Source: Clostridium massiliamazoniense
Lineage (GTDB): Bacteria; Bacillota; Clostridia; Clostridiales; Clostridiaceae
DNA: 64,000 bases
Assembly (NCBI RefSeq): GCF_001403635.1
Contig: NZ_LN879468.1
Location: forward strand, 310,001 to 374,000
Reading direction: 5' to 3'
Shown here one piece after another: positions 27,008 to 35,479 of the stretch; within the stretch, counting starts at the first letter, position 1; every line of letters begins with the position of its first letter. The position numbers and the translations under genes were made by a program. A model generated the notes under the pieces. That model ran no database searches, was not told the origin of the DNA, and worked only from the letters and a program-made list of their open reading frames with translations.

Positions 27008-27058
27008 CTCCAATTAAATTTGAGGAACTGCTTACCTAATTAAATTTTTAAATTGGAG
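27008..27058 (+). promoter_or_regulatory. leader hairpin that would hide the ribosome binding site
   Basis: CTCCAATT (27008-27015) is the exact complement of AATTGGAG (27051-27058), which carries most of the SD sequence TTGGAGG of the gene at 27068. Inner A/T pairs can extend the stem with a bulge. Confidence 0.55.
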
Positions 27059-27067
27059 GAATGTAAA

Positions 27068-27220
27068 ATGGATAAAAATTTAACTTGTAGAGATTGTGGA
27101 AGCGAATTCGTATTTACTGAAGGAGAACAACAATTCTACAAAGAAAAAGGATTCGATAACGAACCAACAAGATGCCCAGCTTGTAGAAAAGCTAGAAAAC
27201 AACAACAAAATAGAAGATAA
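27068..27220 (+). CDS. zinc-ribbon protein, 50 aa
   Basis: A short gene with two CxxC pairs (LTCRDCGSEF and TRCPACRKAR) and a very basic end KARKQQQNRR. It matches the small zinc-ribbon family (zf-trcl, PF13451) found across Firmicutes; a nucleic-acid-binding role is likely from the charge but unproven. The ATG follows TTGGAGGAATG. It has its own strong promoter, a leader of about 90 bases with a hairpin that could mask the SD, and its own terminator, so it is probably highly and conditionally expressed. Codon use looks like that of well-expressed genes (for example AAC, TTC). Confidence 0.88.
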   Translation: MDKNLTCRDCGSEFVFTEGEQQFYKEKGFDNEPTRCPACRKARKQQQNRR

Positions 27221-27255
27221 TAGAATTTAAATTTAGTTTAAATATATTACAAAAG

Positions 27256-27288
27256 AATGCTATGCTCATTGAGTATGGCATTTTTTTT
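27256..27288 (+). terminator. hairpin terminator
   Basis: AATGCTATGCTC pairs with GAGTATGGCATT (G-U pairs allowed) around ATT, followed by T8. Confidence 0.85.
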
Positions 27289-27602
27289 ACAAAAAACTAT
27301 TGCAATTTTAAATCTTTAATAATATACTAAAGTAAATAGCGTAACAATGTTTCGTTATTCTAGAGTTTAAACTCTATATAAATTAAGTCGAATTTTTTAT
27401 AAATAATTAATGTAGTGTTTAGGAAAGTATTTAGATATAGAAATACACTATGTTTTAAAGGTTAATTGATTAAAATAAAATAATCTTTAAGAAGAATCTT
27501 AGTAAAGGTTTATGAATATTATAAGAGGTAAGTACAAAAGAAAAAAATATATATTAAAATTTTTTATAATTCAATGAAACAATGTTACAAGGAGTGATTA
27601 AT
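27289..27602. other. intergenic region before the bactofilin-like pair
   Basis: About 310 AT-rich bases. They include a short repeat-like segment at 27361-27390 (palindrome TAGAGTTTAAACTCTA, then AAATTAAGTCG) that resembles the right end of the dispersed repeat. No other structure is seen. Confidence 0.45.
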
Positions 27603-28337
27603 TTGAAAAGTAATATGAATATTAATGGTGTTGGAACTATAACTGATGGAGAATATAATGCTGTATCCATCAACGGAATGGGAAAATTAAAGGGAAATTT
27701 AAAAGCAAATACAATAGATATATCAGGAAGTTCTTCAGGGGATGGAATGTTAGAGTGTGAAGAATTAAAAGTCAATGGACATATGAAATATGAGGGACGA
27801 GTTATTACTAAGGAATCTTTAATAGTAAATGGGACTATGAGAGTTACAAAGGATTTATTTGCTAGTGATATTAAGGTTTCTGGTAATTTAAAAGTAGAAG
27901 GCTCATGTGCCTATGATAGAGCTACCATAACAGGTGCTTTTAATGTTGAAGGAAATTGTGAGGGAAATAATTTTACTTGTAATGGAGCATTAAATATAGA
28001 TGGGCTTTTAAGTGCTGATAATGTGGATATTTATCTTTATAAAACAGCTAATGTTAAAGAGATAGGTGGAGAAAATATAAGAGTTAGAACAGATGAGAAA
28101 ATTGTTAAACTTCCTCTAGTGGGAAAATTCTTTAGTAATCAATTAGTTTGTGAAACTATAGAAGGAGATAGTATATACTTAGAGAACACTGTTGCTAAAA
28201 AGGTTTCAGGTAATAATATAATTATTGGAAGAGGATGTACAATTGATGAAGTAAATTATAAGGAAACTATAGAAGTTGATTTAGGAAGTAATGTAGCTAA
28301 AAAAACTTATACAGGAAAATTAAATTTATTAAAGTAA
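27603..28337 (+). CDS. bactofilin-like polymer-forming protein, first of a pair, 244 aa
   Basis: The protein is built of short beta-helix-like repeats with Gly and Asn turns (INGMGKLKGNLKANTIDISGS, VNGHMKYEG, VSGNLKVEG), the hallmark of bactofilin/DUF583-type domains, and has IGGENIRV near residue 155 shared with the next gene. It should polymerise in the cytoplasm. It resembles B. subtilis YhbE/YhbF (BacE/BacF), linked to flagellar assembly there. The start is TTG at 27603 with AAGGAG 8 bases upstream; the ATG at 27582 precedes that site. It forms an operon with the next two genes. Confidence 0.82.
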   Translation: MKSNMNINGVGTITDGEYNAVSINGMGKLKGNLKANTIDISGSSSGDGMLECEELKVNGHMKYEGRVITKESLIVNGTMRVTKDLFASDIKVSGNLKVEGSCAYDRATITGAFNVEGNCEGNNFTCNGALNIDGLLSADNVDIYLYKTANVKEIGGENIRVRTDEKIVKLPLVGKFFSNQLVCETIEGDSIYLENTVAKKVSGNNIIIGRGCTIDEVNYKETIEVDLGSNVAKKTYTGKLNLLK

Positions 28338-28350
28338 AGGAAAGAGTAAA

Positions 28351-29055
28351 ATGAATAATATAAGAATAATGGGTGAAGGAACTGTAGGAGCTGGTAATTA
28401 TAATAAAATAAGTATTATGGGTGAAGGGGATATATTAGGAAAAGTAAATGCCAATGGAATATCTATTTTAGGAAATGGAAGGTCAGAAAAAGGAATAGAA
28501 ACTAATGCTTTGAAGGTATCTGGAACTTTTCGTACTAAAAGTTTTGTAAAGATAAAGGATTTCTTAAAGATCTCTGGAAATGCAACTTTTAATGATAATG
28601 TTACTTCAGAAAATATTAAAATTAGTGGAGAAGCAGAATTTAAAAATGGACTAAATAGTAGGAAAATGAGAATACTAGGTAAATGTGATATTTCTGGTGA
28701 TTGTGAAAGTGAAAGAATTATAGGTAGAGGAGAAGCAAATGTAGAGGGATTAATGACAGCAGACTATATAGACCTAAAGCTTTTTAATCGCTCTTATATA
28801 AAAGAAATTGGTGGAGAAAATATAAAGGTTACAAAGGGAAAAAGTTTCTTTATGTTTAGAGGAAGTAAGGGAAGGTTATGTAGTGATATTATAGAAGGTG
28901 ATAATATAGAATTAACCAATACTACCTGTAAAATAGTTAGAGGAAATAATATTGTAATAAATTCAGGATGTAAAATAGGAAGAGTTGAATATAGAGATAA
29001 TTTACAAATAAATAGTAATAGTGAAGTGGAGGAGAAACTATGGAGGAAAAATTAA
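28351..29055 (+). CDS. bactofilin-like polymer-forming protein, second of a pair, 234 aa
   Basis: A paralogue of the preceding protein: the same beta-helix repeats (IMGEGTVGAGNYNKISIMGEG, ISILGNG, VSGTF), the shared IGGENIKV, and a basic segment RGSKGRL where the first has a hydrophobic stretch (KLPLVGKFF). It lies 13 bases after the first gene, with AAAGGAAAGAG before its ATG, and overlaps the YhbD-like gene by 16 bases. The two may co-polymerise, as proposed for bactofilin pairs; this is inference from the pairing. Confidence 0.82.
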   Translation: MNNIRIMGEGTVGAGNYNKISIMGEGDILGKVNANGISILGNGRSEKGIETNALKVSGTFRTKSFVKIKDFLKISGNATFNDNVTSENIKISGEAEFKNGLNSRKMRILGKCDISGDCESERIIGRGEANVEGLMTADYIDLKLFNRSYIKEIGGENIKVTKGKSFFMFRGSKGRLCSDIIEGDNIELTNTTCKIVRGNNIVINSGCKIGRVEYRDNLQINSNSEVEEKLWRKN

Positions 29056-29657
29056 TTTCAAAAAAAGATCTGTTAGAACTTACTGGTATATCTTATGGAC
29101 AATTATACAGATGGAAGAGAAAAAAAATCATTCCAGAAGAATGGTTTATAAAAAAGAGTGTTAGTACTGGACAAGAAACCTTCTTTCCTATGGAAAAAAT
29201 ACTTGTACGAATAAGAGAAATTTTATCTTTAAAAGATGAGAGCTCTTTAGATGAACTTGCTAATATATTTTCTAATAATGTAAAAAGTGCAGAAATACTA
29301 AGAAAGTATATAATAGAGCGAAACATTGTTCCATTGATGGTCTTAGAAAAATTTGAGGAGACAAGGGGAATTAAAGAAAAGTACAGTAGTGAAGAACTTG
29401 TTTTAATTTTAATTTTTGATTATTTAATTAATTCATCAATGGTAAGTTTTGAAGAAGCTTCTGATTTAATAAATGCCATAGAGGTTGGCTATGAAGACAT
29501 AAAAGAGGGAGAGAAGTTAATATTAAAAAGAAAGTTAGGAATACTATTTTATTATTTAAGTAGTAGGTCAGAAGAGATTATAGAGGACAAATTATCTAAA
29601 AAGATATTAGAAATAGATTTTGATAAAATCAAAAAACAGGTTAATAGTATATTGTAA
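29040..29657 (+). CDS. YhbD-like protein (DUF4004), 205 aa
   Basis: The N-terminal motif EEKLISKKDLLELTGISYGQ-LYRWKRKKIIPEEWF looks like a MerR-type helix-turn-helix and matches YhbD of Bacillus, which is encoded next to the bactofilins yhbE and yhbF. The remainder is helical. The start has GGAGGAGAAAC before the ATG, within the end of the previous gene. In Bacillus the order is yhbD-yhbE-yhbF; here the YhbD-like gene comes last. Conserved linkage suggests it controls or binds the filaments. Confidence 0.8.
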   Translation: MEEKLISKKDLLELTGISYGQLYRWKRKKIIPEEWFIKKSVSTGQETFFPMEKILVRIREILSLKDESSLDELANIFSNNVKSAEILRKYIIERNIVPLMVLEKFEETRGIKEKYSSEELVLILIFDYLINSSMVSFEEASDLINAIEVGYEDIKEGEKLILKRKLGILFYYLSSRSEEIIEDKLSKKILEIDFDKIKKQVNSIL

Positions 29658-29695
29658 TAAAATTGTAAATTTAAAAGTTAAAATACTTTGCTTAG

Positions 29696-29755
29696 AGGAA
29701 AAGCCTAAGGCATATATATAGAAGGTAATAGTTGTCATAAAAGGGGGCTTTTCCT
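29696..29755 (+). promoter_or_regulatory. possible leader hairpin masking a ribosome binding site
   Basis: AGGAAAAGCC (29696-29705) is the exact complement of GGCTTTTCCT (29746-29755), which overlaps the end of the GGGGG binding site and the first base of the TTG start of the next gene. There is no T-run after it, so it does not look like a terminator. Confidence 0.45.
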
Positions 29756-30579
29756 TGAAGGGTAAAAGAATTCTTATTATTTTAAGTTGTGTTTTAGTTA
29801 TTAGAACTTTAGGATGTGTAGAGTATGCTATGAGTAAAAGTAATTTAAAGAAGGGAGAGGAAATAAAAAAGGAATATTCTAAAATTAGTTATAAGAATTT
29901 AAGTAATACAATAAAAGAATTAAATGAAAATTTAAAACTAAATGTAGGTAAGTTGCAAGGAGAAAGTTTTTCGGCAATTGAAAATGTATATGAATATAAT
30001 TTTGAACATGCTATTATTGGATTGGATTACTTAACTGGGGAAGTTAGGTTTTTTAAAACAAAGGATAGTTTTTTGGAAAAGCAATATAATAGTAATTTAA
30101 ATAAAGAAGATATTAAAGAAAGAATAAATAGGTATTATAATATATTAATAAATAAAAGTAATTATAAAGTGAGTGAAAGTATAAGAGAAGAGGAAGATTT
30201 CATAATTTTCTCATTAAATCTTAAGCTGAAAGAAAGTATAATTTCTTCATATAATTCATTGAAAGTTACTATTGATAAAAAATTAAAAAGTATTATTGGA
30301 ATAGATTTTATAAATAATGACATAAGCAATAATATGAATGAGATAAATATATCTAAAGAGGAAGCAGAAAAAATCGTAAGAAAATTTGTTCTAGTTAATG
30401 GAGATGAATATTGTGAGAATATATATTTAGGAGTAGTTCCAGCTAATAAAGAGTATGAGAACTATAAAAGTAGAATAGCTTGGGTTGCTGAAATAGAAGA
30501 TAAGAAAAATAATAAAAGTTTCGTTCATATTGATGGTACTGATGGTATAGTAATCGGTAGAGATTTGGATAAATTTTAA
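29755..30579 (+). CDS. secreted or membrane-anchored protein with PepSY-like C-terminal part, 274 aa
   Basis: The start is TTG at 29755 after AAGGGGG. Residues 3-20 form a hydrophobic signal segment with a Cys (TLGC) that is a poor lipobox, so lipidation is doubtful. The rest is charged and helical; near residue 200, ISKEEAEKIVRKFVLVNG and the following beta strands, ending AWVAEIEDKKNNKSFVHIDGTDG, look like a PepSY/YcdB-type domain, which often occurs in cell-surface protease regulators. No catalytic motif was found. A terminator follows. Confidence 0.65.
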   Translation: MKGKRILIILSCVLVIRTLGCVEYAMSKSNLKKGEEIKKEYSKISYKNLSNTIKELNENLKLNVGKLQGESFSAIENVYEYNFEHAIIGLDYLTGEVRFFKTKDSFLEKQYNSNLNKEDIKERINRYYNILINKSNYKVSESIREEEDFIIFSLNLKLKESIISSYNSLKVTIDKKLKSIIGIDFINNDISNNMNEINISKEEAEKIVRKFVLVNGDEYCENIYLGVVPANKEYENYKSRIAWVAEIEDKKNNKSFVHIDGTDGIVIGRDLDKF

Positions 30580-30624
30580 ATTAAGGGCTTATATCAAATT
30601 AAGGTTTGGTATAGCCCTTAATTT
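30580..30624 (+). terminator. hairpin terminator
   Basis: ATTAAGGGCT pairs with AGCCCTTAAT directly after the stop codon. AT-rich sequence with T-stretches follows. Confidence 0.75.
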
Positions 30625-30642
30625 ATATTATTTTTATTTATC

Positions 30643-30701
30643 TAGAGAGGTGTGCCTGTAATACTCTAGCTAGAGATGAACAGACCTAGGTTCCTAAGTA
30701 A
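30643..30701 (+). repeat. dispersed repeat, left-end copy, plus orientation
   Basis: GCCTGTAATACTC, then GATGAACAGACC and GGTTCCTAAG match the left half of the full elements, with the GYCTGT/ACAGRC arms preserved. Confidence 0.55.
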
Positions 30702-30757
30702 TATATTTGTAGTATAATATGAAAAGATACATATTATTTAGAAAAGAGGTGGAGGAA

Positions 30758-33700
30758 GTGAATTTAAAGACTTTAAGAGATAATATTATTTATAGTAGCT
30801 CTACATTTTCAAGAAATAAGGGAGAAGAATTATTTAATAAAGGTTTAGTTAATTCGGTAAAAGGAAAAAGAATAGGAGAAGGGTATCATATATACGGAAG
30901 TATAACTAACACTGTGGGTGCGGCTATATTAAATTCTCATTTAAATATAGATGTGAAAACTAGTAAGTTAATTAGTTGTAGTTGCAGTTGTTTAGATTAT
31001 GAGGAAAATTCAAAATATAATAGTAGATATTTATGTGAACATATGGTTGGTACTGTACTTAAGTTTTATAGCTTAGCTTTAAAAAAGAGTGGGGGTTCAG
31101 ATAAGAAAGAAAAGCTTATAAAGAAAAAGGAAGCTTTTTTCAATAATTTTAAAGATGAATCTAAGATTAAGCTTTCTCTTATACCTAAACTTAAATATAT
31201 AAATATTAATGATGATGGCTATTATCATTGTCAGTTAAAGGTTACGGATGGAATTAATACAGCATTAATAAACTCTATTTATGATTTCATTAGAGAGAAG
31301 GAAGAGGGTAGAGGCTATAGTTTTAATTCGAAATTCATCTATAGTGAAAATAATCATTACTTTTCAAATAATGATGAAAGGGTCTTTGATTTTTTTAAGG
31401 AGTATATTGATATAAACAAGTTAATAACTAATGATATTAATGCTTTAATAAAAGGAAAAGATATAAGAATTTTAAAAAGTTCAATTAGAAGATTTTTAGA
31501 ACTTTTTAGAGGGAAAAAAGTTGAATTAAGTTATGAGCATATAAATGGAGTCATAGAGATTTTAGAAGAAAAGGTACCTTTAGATTTATATGGAGAATTT
31601 AATAATGGAGAAATTATAATAAGTCATAGAAAAGCTAAGGCTATTAATCTTAATTTATCAAAAGATACAATTTTATATGATGGAAAGATATATTTATTAA
31701 CCAAGGAACAGAGTAAGATATATGTAGAACTTTTCAATATATTAGGTTCAAATAATAAATTAATTTTAAAGAAAGATAACTTCATAGATGCTTTTAAAGT
31801 TATATCTAGATTGTCTAATAAAATTACTTTTAGTAATTCTATGAGGAATTTTATATTAGAAGAAAGTAAAACTAAGTTTAATTTTAACAGGAAGGGAAGA
31901 GAAATATTTTGTACCTATGATATAAGTGCATTGGGTGAAAATATTGATTTTAAAGAATTTAAAAATGATGTGTTTAAAGGATCTTTAAAAGCTAAAAAAA
32001 TAGATATGTTTTTAGAGAAGCTTAAATTTGTAAAAAAAGATGATGTATTTTCTTTTATTGGAGAGGATGAAGATGTTTATGCATTACTAAAGGATGGGCT
32101 TACTTCTCTGAAGGAATTTGGAGAGATAAGTTATTCTAATGAATTTAATGAGATAAAGTTATTTGGGAAAAATCATATATATTCATCTATATATGAAGAT
32201 AGAGGGCATTTAAGCCTTGAATATTCCATAGGAAATATATCAGAGAACGATATAGGAAATGCTATAGAGGCTCTTAAAAGAGGAGAAAGTTTTTATAGAA
32301 CATCTAAGAATTCCTATTTAGATTTACAAGATGAAGAGGTTATTGGATTTTTAAACTTAGTAGATTTATTGCATGATGGAGATAATATATCAAAGGTTGT
32401 TGAGATTCCAGAAAATAAGTCATTATATATAGAAGGGAAAATAAGTAAAAATAATTTAGATTTTATTGATGGTAGAGAGAAATTATTACTTTTAAATAAA
32501 AACATCGTAAATGAGAAAAAAGAACAACCAAAAAAACTTAATGGGAAACTAAGAAATTATCAGTTAGTGGGATATAATTGGTTAGTTGAATTAAGTAATT
32601 TAGGTCTTGGTGGAATATTAGCAGATGATATGGGGCTTGGTAAAACAATCCAAAGTATAAGCTTTCTACTTGAAAAAGAATATAAAAAAGCTTTAATTGT
32701 AACACCAACTACTCTTATTTATAACTGGGAGGAAGAAATAAAGACCTTTGCACCATCCTTAAAAGTTGGAATTATTCATGGAAGTAAAGATAAAAGGCAT
32801 AAAATCTTTGAAAATCTTTCAGATTATAATGTGATTCTTACTACCTATGGAACTATAAAGAATGATATAGAGCTTTATAAGGAAATATATTTTGATGCAA
32901 TGATTATTGATGAAGGACAAAATATAAAGAATCATAAATCTCAAAGTGCTAAGTATATAAAGAGCATAAATGCTGATTTTAAGGTTGCTTTAACAGGGAC
33001 ACCTATTGAAAATAATTTAATGGAATTATGGTCTATATTTGATTTTATAATGCCAGGGTATTTATCTACAGAAGAGAAATTTAAAGATAGATTTATAAAT
33101 AATAAAGACAATATGGAGGATTTAAAGTTGCTCATAAGTCCTTTTATATTGAGAAGAATGAAAAAGGATGTACTTAAGGAATTACCTGAAAAAATAGATA
33201 AGAAATTTATAGTTGAAATGACTCCAAGTCAAAGTAGGGTTTATAAATCCTATGTTAAAGAAGTAAAAGAAAAAATAAAGTTAGCTAAGAATAATAATAT
33301 AACTTTATTTTCTTATATTACAAGACTTAGACAGCTATGCTTGGACCCTTCTCTAGTTATTGATGATTATGAAGGGGGAAGTGGAAAAATTAAAGCTCTT
33401 ATGGATATATTGAAAACTAATAAGGAGCTAGGAATAAAGACTTTAGTATTTTCTCAATTTACATCCTTATTAACAGAACTTTCTAAAAAGTTAGAAGAAG
33501 AAGAGATGAATGTTTTTTATCTTGATGGTGGCACACCAGCTAAAGAAAGAATAAAACTTGTTAATGACTTTAATGCAACGGAATTATCAACTGTATTCTT
33601 AATATCTTTAAAAGCTGGTGGAACAGGACTTAATTTAACATCAGCCAGTGAGGTAATACATTTAGATCCATGGTGGAATCCGGCAATTGAAGATCAAGCA

Positions 33701-33901
33701 ACAGATAGAGCTTATAGAATTGGACAGAAGAATAGAGTGGAAGTAATTAAATTAATAAGTAGAGGTTCAATTGAGGAAAAAATTATATTACTTCAAGAAG
33801 AAAAGAGAGCTTTAATAAGTAATATAATCAATGATGACTATGTGGCAGAAAATAATTTAAATAAAATATCAAGTAGTGAATTGTTAGAATTACTCGATTA
33901 A
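30758..33901 (+). CDS. SWIM zinc finger plus SNF2 helicase (Rad54/HepA-like ATPase), 1047 aa
   Basis: The N-terminal part has a SWIM finger (CSCSC from Cys74; CEHM with Cys93 and His95). Residues about 590-1040 form the SNF2 ATPase: DDMGLGKT (Lys629), IIDEGQNIKN as Walker B (Asp718-Glu719), LTGTPIENNLMELWS, FSQFTSLL, AGGTGLNL and QATDRAYRIGQ. It probably remodels protein-DNA or RNA polymerase-DNA complexes. I chose the GTG at 30758 because AGAGGTGG lies before it and a TATAAT at 30713-30718 would start transcription after the in-frame ATG at 30719. It is a single gene. Confidence 0.9.
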   Translation: MNLKTLRDNIIYSSSTFSRNKGEELFNKGLVNSVKGKRIGEGYHIYGSITNTVGAAILNSHLNIDVKTSKLISCSCSCLDYEENSKYNSRYLCEHMVGTVLKFYSLALKKSGGSDKKEKLIKKKEAFFNNFKDESKIKLSLIPKLKYININDDGYYHCQLKVTDGINTALINSIYDFIREKEEGRGYSFNSKFIYSENNHYFSNNDERVFDFFKEYIDINKLITNDINALIKGKDIRILKSSIRRFLELFRGKKVELSYEHINGVIEILEEKVPLDLYGEFNNGEIIISHRKAKAINLNLSKDTILYDGKIYLLTKEQSKIYVELFNILGSNNKLILKKDNFIDAFKVISRLSNKITFSNSMRNFILEESKTKFNFNRKGREIFCTYDISALGENIDFKEFKNDVFKGSLKAKKIDMFLEKLKFVKKDDVFSFIGEDEDVYALLKDGLTSLKEFGEISYSNEFNEIKLFGKNHIYSSIYEDRGHLSLEYSIGNISENDIGNAIEALKRGESFYRTSKNSYLDLQDEEVIGFLNLVDLLHDGDNISKVVEIPENKSLYIEGKISKNNLDFIDGREKLLLLNKNIVNEKKEQPKKLNGKLRNYQLVGYNWLVELSNLGLGGILADDMGLGKTIQSISFLLEKEYKKALIVTPTTLIYNWEEEIKTFAPSLKVGIIHGSKDKRHKIFENLSDYNVILTTYGTIKNDIELYKEIYFDAMIIDEGQNIKNHKSQSAKYIKSINADFKVALTGTPIENNLMELWSIFDFIMPGYLSTEEKFKDRFINNKDNMEDLKLLISPFILRRMKKDVLKELPEKIDKKFIVEMTPSQSRVYKSYVKEVKEKIKLAKNNNITLFSYITRLRQLCLDPSLVIDDYEGGSGKIKALMDILKTNKELGIKTLVFSQFTSLLTELSKKLEEEEMNVFYLDGGTPAKERIKLVNDFNATELSTVFLISLKAGGTGLNLTSASEVIHLDPWWNPAIEDQATDRAYRIGQKNRVEVIKLISRGSIEEKIILLQEEKRALISNIINDDYVAENNLNKISSSELLELLD

Positions 33902-33944
33902 ATCCTAGAGATTAAGGATATTTAATGTAAGTGTAGAAGAGCCA

Positions 33945-34069
33945 TAAGATAAGATTTAATTTAGATGAAGTTTTAAATTTTTATCTGAATTTTAGTGAAA
34001 TTTAGATAAGGACGTGGTTTGTTTATTTTTAACTTGTAGAAGAATGGAGCATTACAGATATTAGTTACC
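33945..34069 (-). repeat. dispersed repeat, full-length copy, minus orientation
   Basis: Read on the minus strand it runs from GGTAACTAATATCTGTAAT through AACAAACCACGTCC, CACTAAAATTCAGATA and CATCTAAATTAAATCTTA. It can be aligned over its whole length with the copies at 40403 and 60819. Confidence 0.7.
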
Positions 34070-34164
34070 AAATAAAGTAAATTAATTTATTTACATTAAA
34101 ATGATTTTATGATTTAATATAACTATATTGTAAATAATTTCAAATAGTGTTTAGGAGGGGTTTT

Positions 34165-35331
34165 ATGGCTCGTTTTACATTACCAAGGGACATTTATCAT
34201 GGAAAGGGATCAATTGATGTTTTAAAAACTTTAGAAGGTAAAAAAGCAATGATAGTAATGGGCGGAGGCTCAATGAAAAGATTTGGCTTTTTGCAAAAAA
34301 TAGAGGACAATTTAAAGGAAGCTGGAATGGAAGTTACTGTTTTTGATGGAGTTGAATCTGATCCATCAGTGGAAACTGTAATGAAAGGTGCTAAGGCAAT
34401 GGAAGAATTTAATCCAGACTGGATTATTGGTCTTGGTGGAGGCTCTCCTATTGATGCAGCAAAGGCTATGTGGATTTTTTATGAGCATCCAGAATTTACA
34501 TTTGAAAAGGCTATAATACCATTTGGCTTACCTAAGTTAAGAAATAAGGCTAAGTTTGTTGCTATTGCATCAACTAGTGGAACAGCTACAGAAGTTACAG
34601 CCTTCTCAGTTATAACAGACTATAAGGCTAAAATTAAATATCCATTAGCTGATTTTGAAATAACTCCAGATATAGCCATAGTTGATCCAGACTTAGCTGA
34701 AACAATGCCACCAAAATTAGTAGCTCATACAGGTATGGATGCAATGACTCATGCTATAGAAGCTTATGTGTCAACATCAGCAGATAATTTCTCAGATCCT
34801 CTTGCTCTAAAGGCAATAGAAATGGTGAGAGATTATGTAAAGAAATCCTATGATGGAGATATGGAAGCAAGAAAAGAAATGCATGATGCACAATGTTTAG
34901 CTGGAATGGCCTTTAGTAATGTTTCTTTAGGTATAGTTCATTCAATGGCACATAAAATAGGAGGAGTATTCCATGTACCTCATGGATGCGCTAATGCTAT
35001 TTTACTTCCATCTGTAATTGAATTTAATGCTAAAAAAGCAGGAGCTAGATTTGCTAAAATAGCTGTGATGCTAGGTCTTAAGGGAAATGATGAAAAAGAA
35101 CTTGTAGAAGCATTAGTTAAGTTAATAAGAGATTTAAATGATGAATTAAATATACCTAAAACCTTTAAAGAATATGGTGTAGAAGAAGAAGCGTTCTTAG
35201 CAAATATTAAATATATGTCAGACAATGCTGTAGAAGATGCTTGTACGTTAACAAATCCAAGGGATGTTAATTCTATTGATATAGAAAAAATATATAAAGC
35301 TGCTTTTTATGGAGAGAAAGTAGATTTTTAA
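34165..35331 (+). CDS. iron-containing alcohol dehydrogenase, 388 aa
   Basis: A group III alcohol dehydrogenase, likely NAD(P)H-dependent butanol or similar dehydrogenase acting in fermentation. The cofactor motif GLGGGSPIDAAKAM is clear, and the iron site lies in DAMTHAIEAY (Asp, His), SMAHKIGG (His) and VFHVPHG (His). The length is normal. The start at 34165 follows AGGAGGGG; an upstream in-frame GTG at 34147 precedes that site. It is single, with a terminator at 35347. Substrate preference cannot be read from sequence. Confidence 0.92.
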   Translation: MARFTLPRDIYHGKGSIDVLKTLEGKKAMIVMGGGSMKRFGFLQKIEDNLKEAGMEVTVFDGVESDPSVETVMKGAKAMEEFNPDWIIGLGGGSPIDAAKAMWIFYEHPEFTFEKAIIPFGLPKLRNKAKFVAIASTSGTATEVTAFSVITDYKAKIKYPLADFEITPDIAIVDPDLAETMPPKLVAHTGMDAMTHAIEAYVSTSADNFSDPLALKAIEMVRDYVKKSYDGDMEARKEMHDAQCLAGMAFSNVSLGIVHSMAHKIGGVFHVPHGCANAILLPSVIEFNAKKAGARFAKIAVMLGLKGNDEKELVEALVKLIRDLNDELNIPKTFKEYGVEEEAFLANIKYMSDNAVEDACTLTNPRDVNSIDIEKIYKAAFYGEKVDF

Positions 35332-35346
35332 AATATATATGCAAGA

Positions 35347-35372
35347 AAGGTGCTGAATCAAATCAGCACCTT
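35347..35372 (+). terminator. hairpin terminator
   Basis: AAGGTGCTGA pairs perfectly with TCAGCACCTT around a 6-base loop, followed by a T-rich stretch. Confidence 0.85.
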
Positions 35373-35424
35373 GATTTATTTTATACTTGCCGAGATACCT
35401 ATATAGCTAGCTAAAAGGCAAATA

Positions 35425-35450
35425 GGACGTATCAAATTATAGATACATCC
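35425..35450 (-). terminator. terminator of the recurrent GGATGTATC type, minus strand
   Basis: On the minus strand GGATGTATC-TATAATTT-GATACGTCC (one G-U type mismatch) lies 30 bases after the MFS stop. It is followed downstream by TTTAGCTAGCTATATAGG, the flank also seen after the copies at 38249 and 63272. Confidence 0.8.
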
Positions 35451-35479
35451 TATTTTTTCTATTCTAATATAGTTATTTT

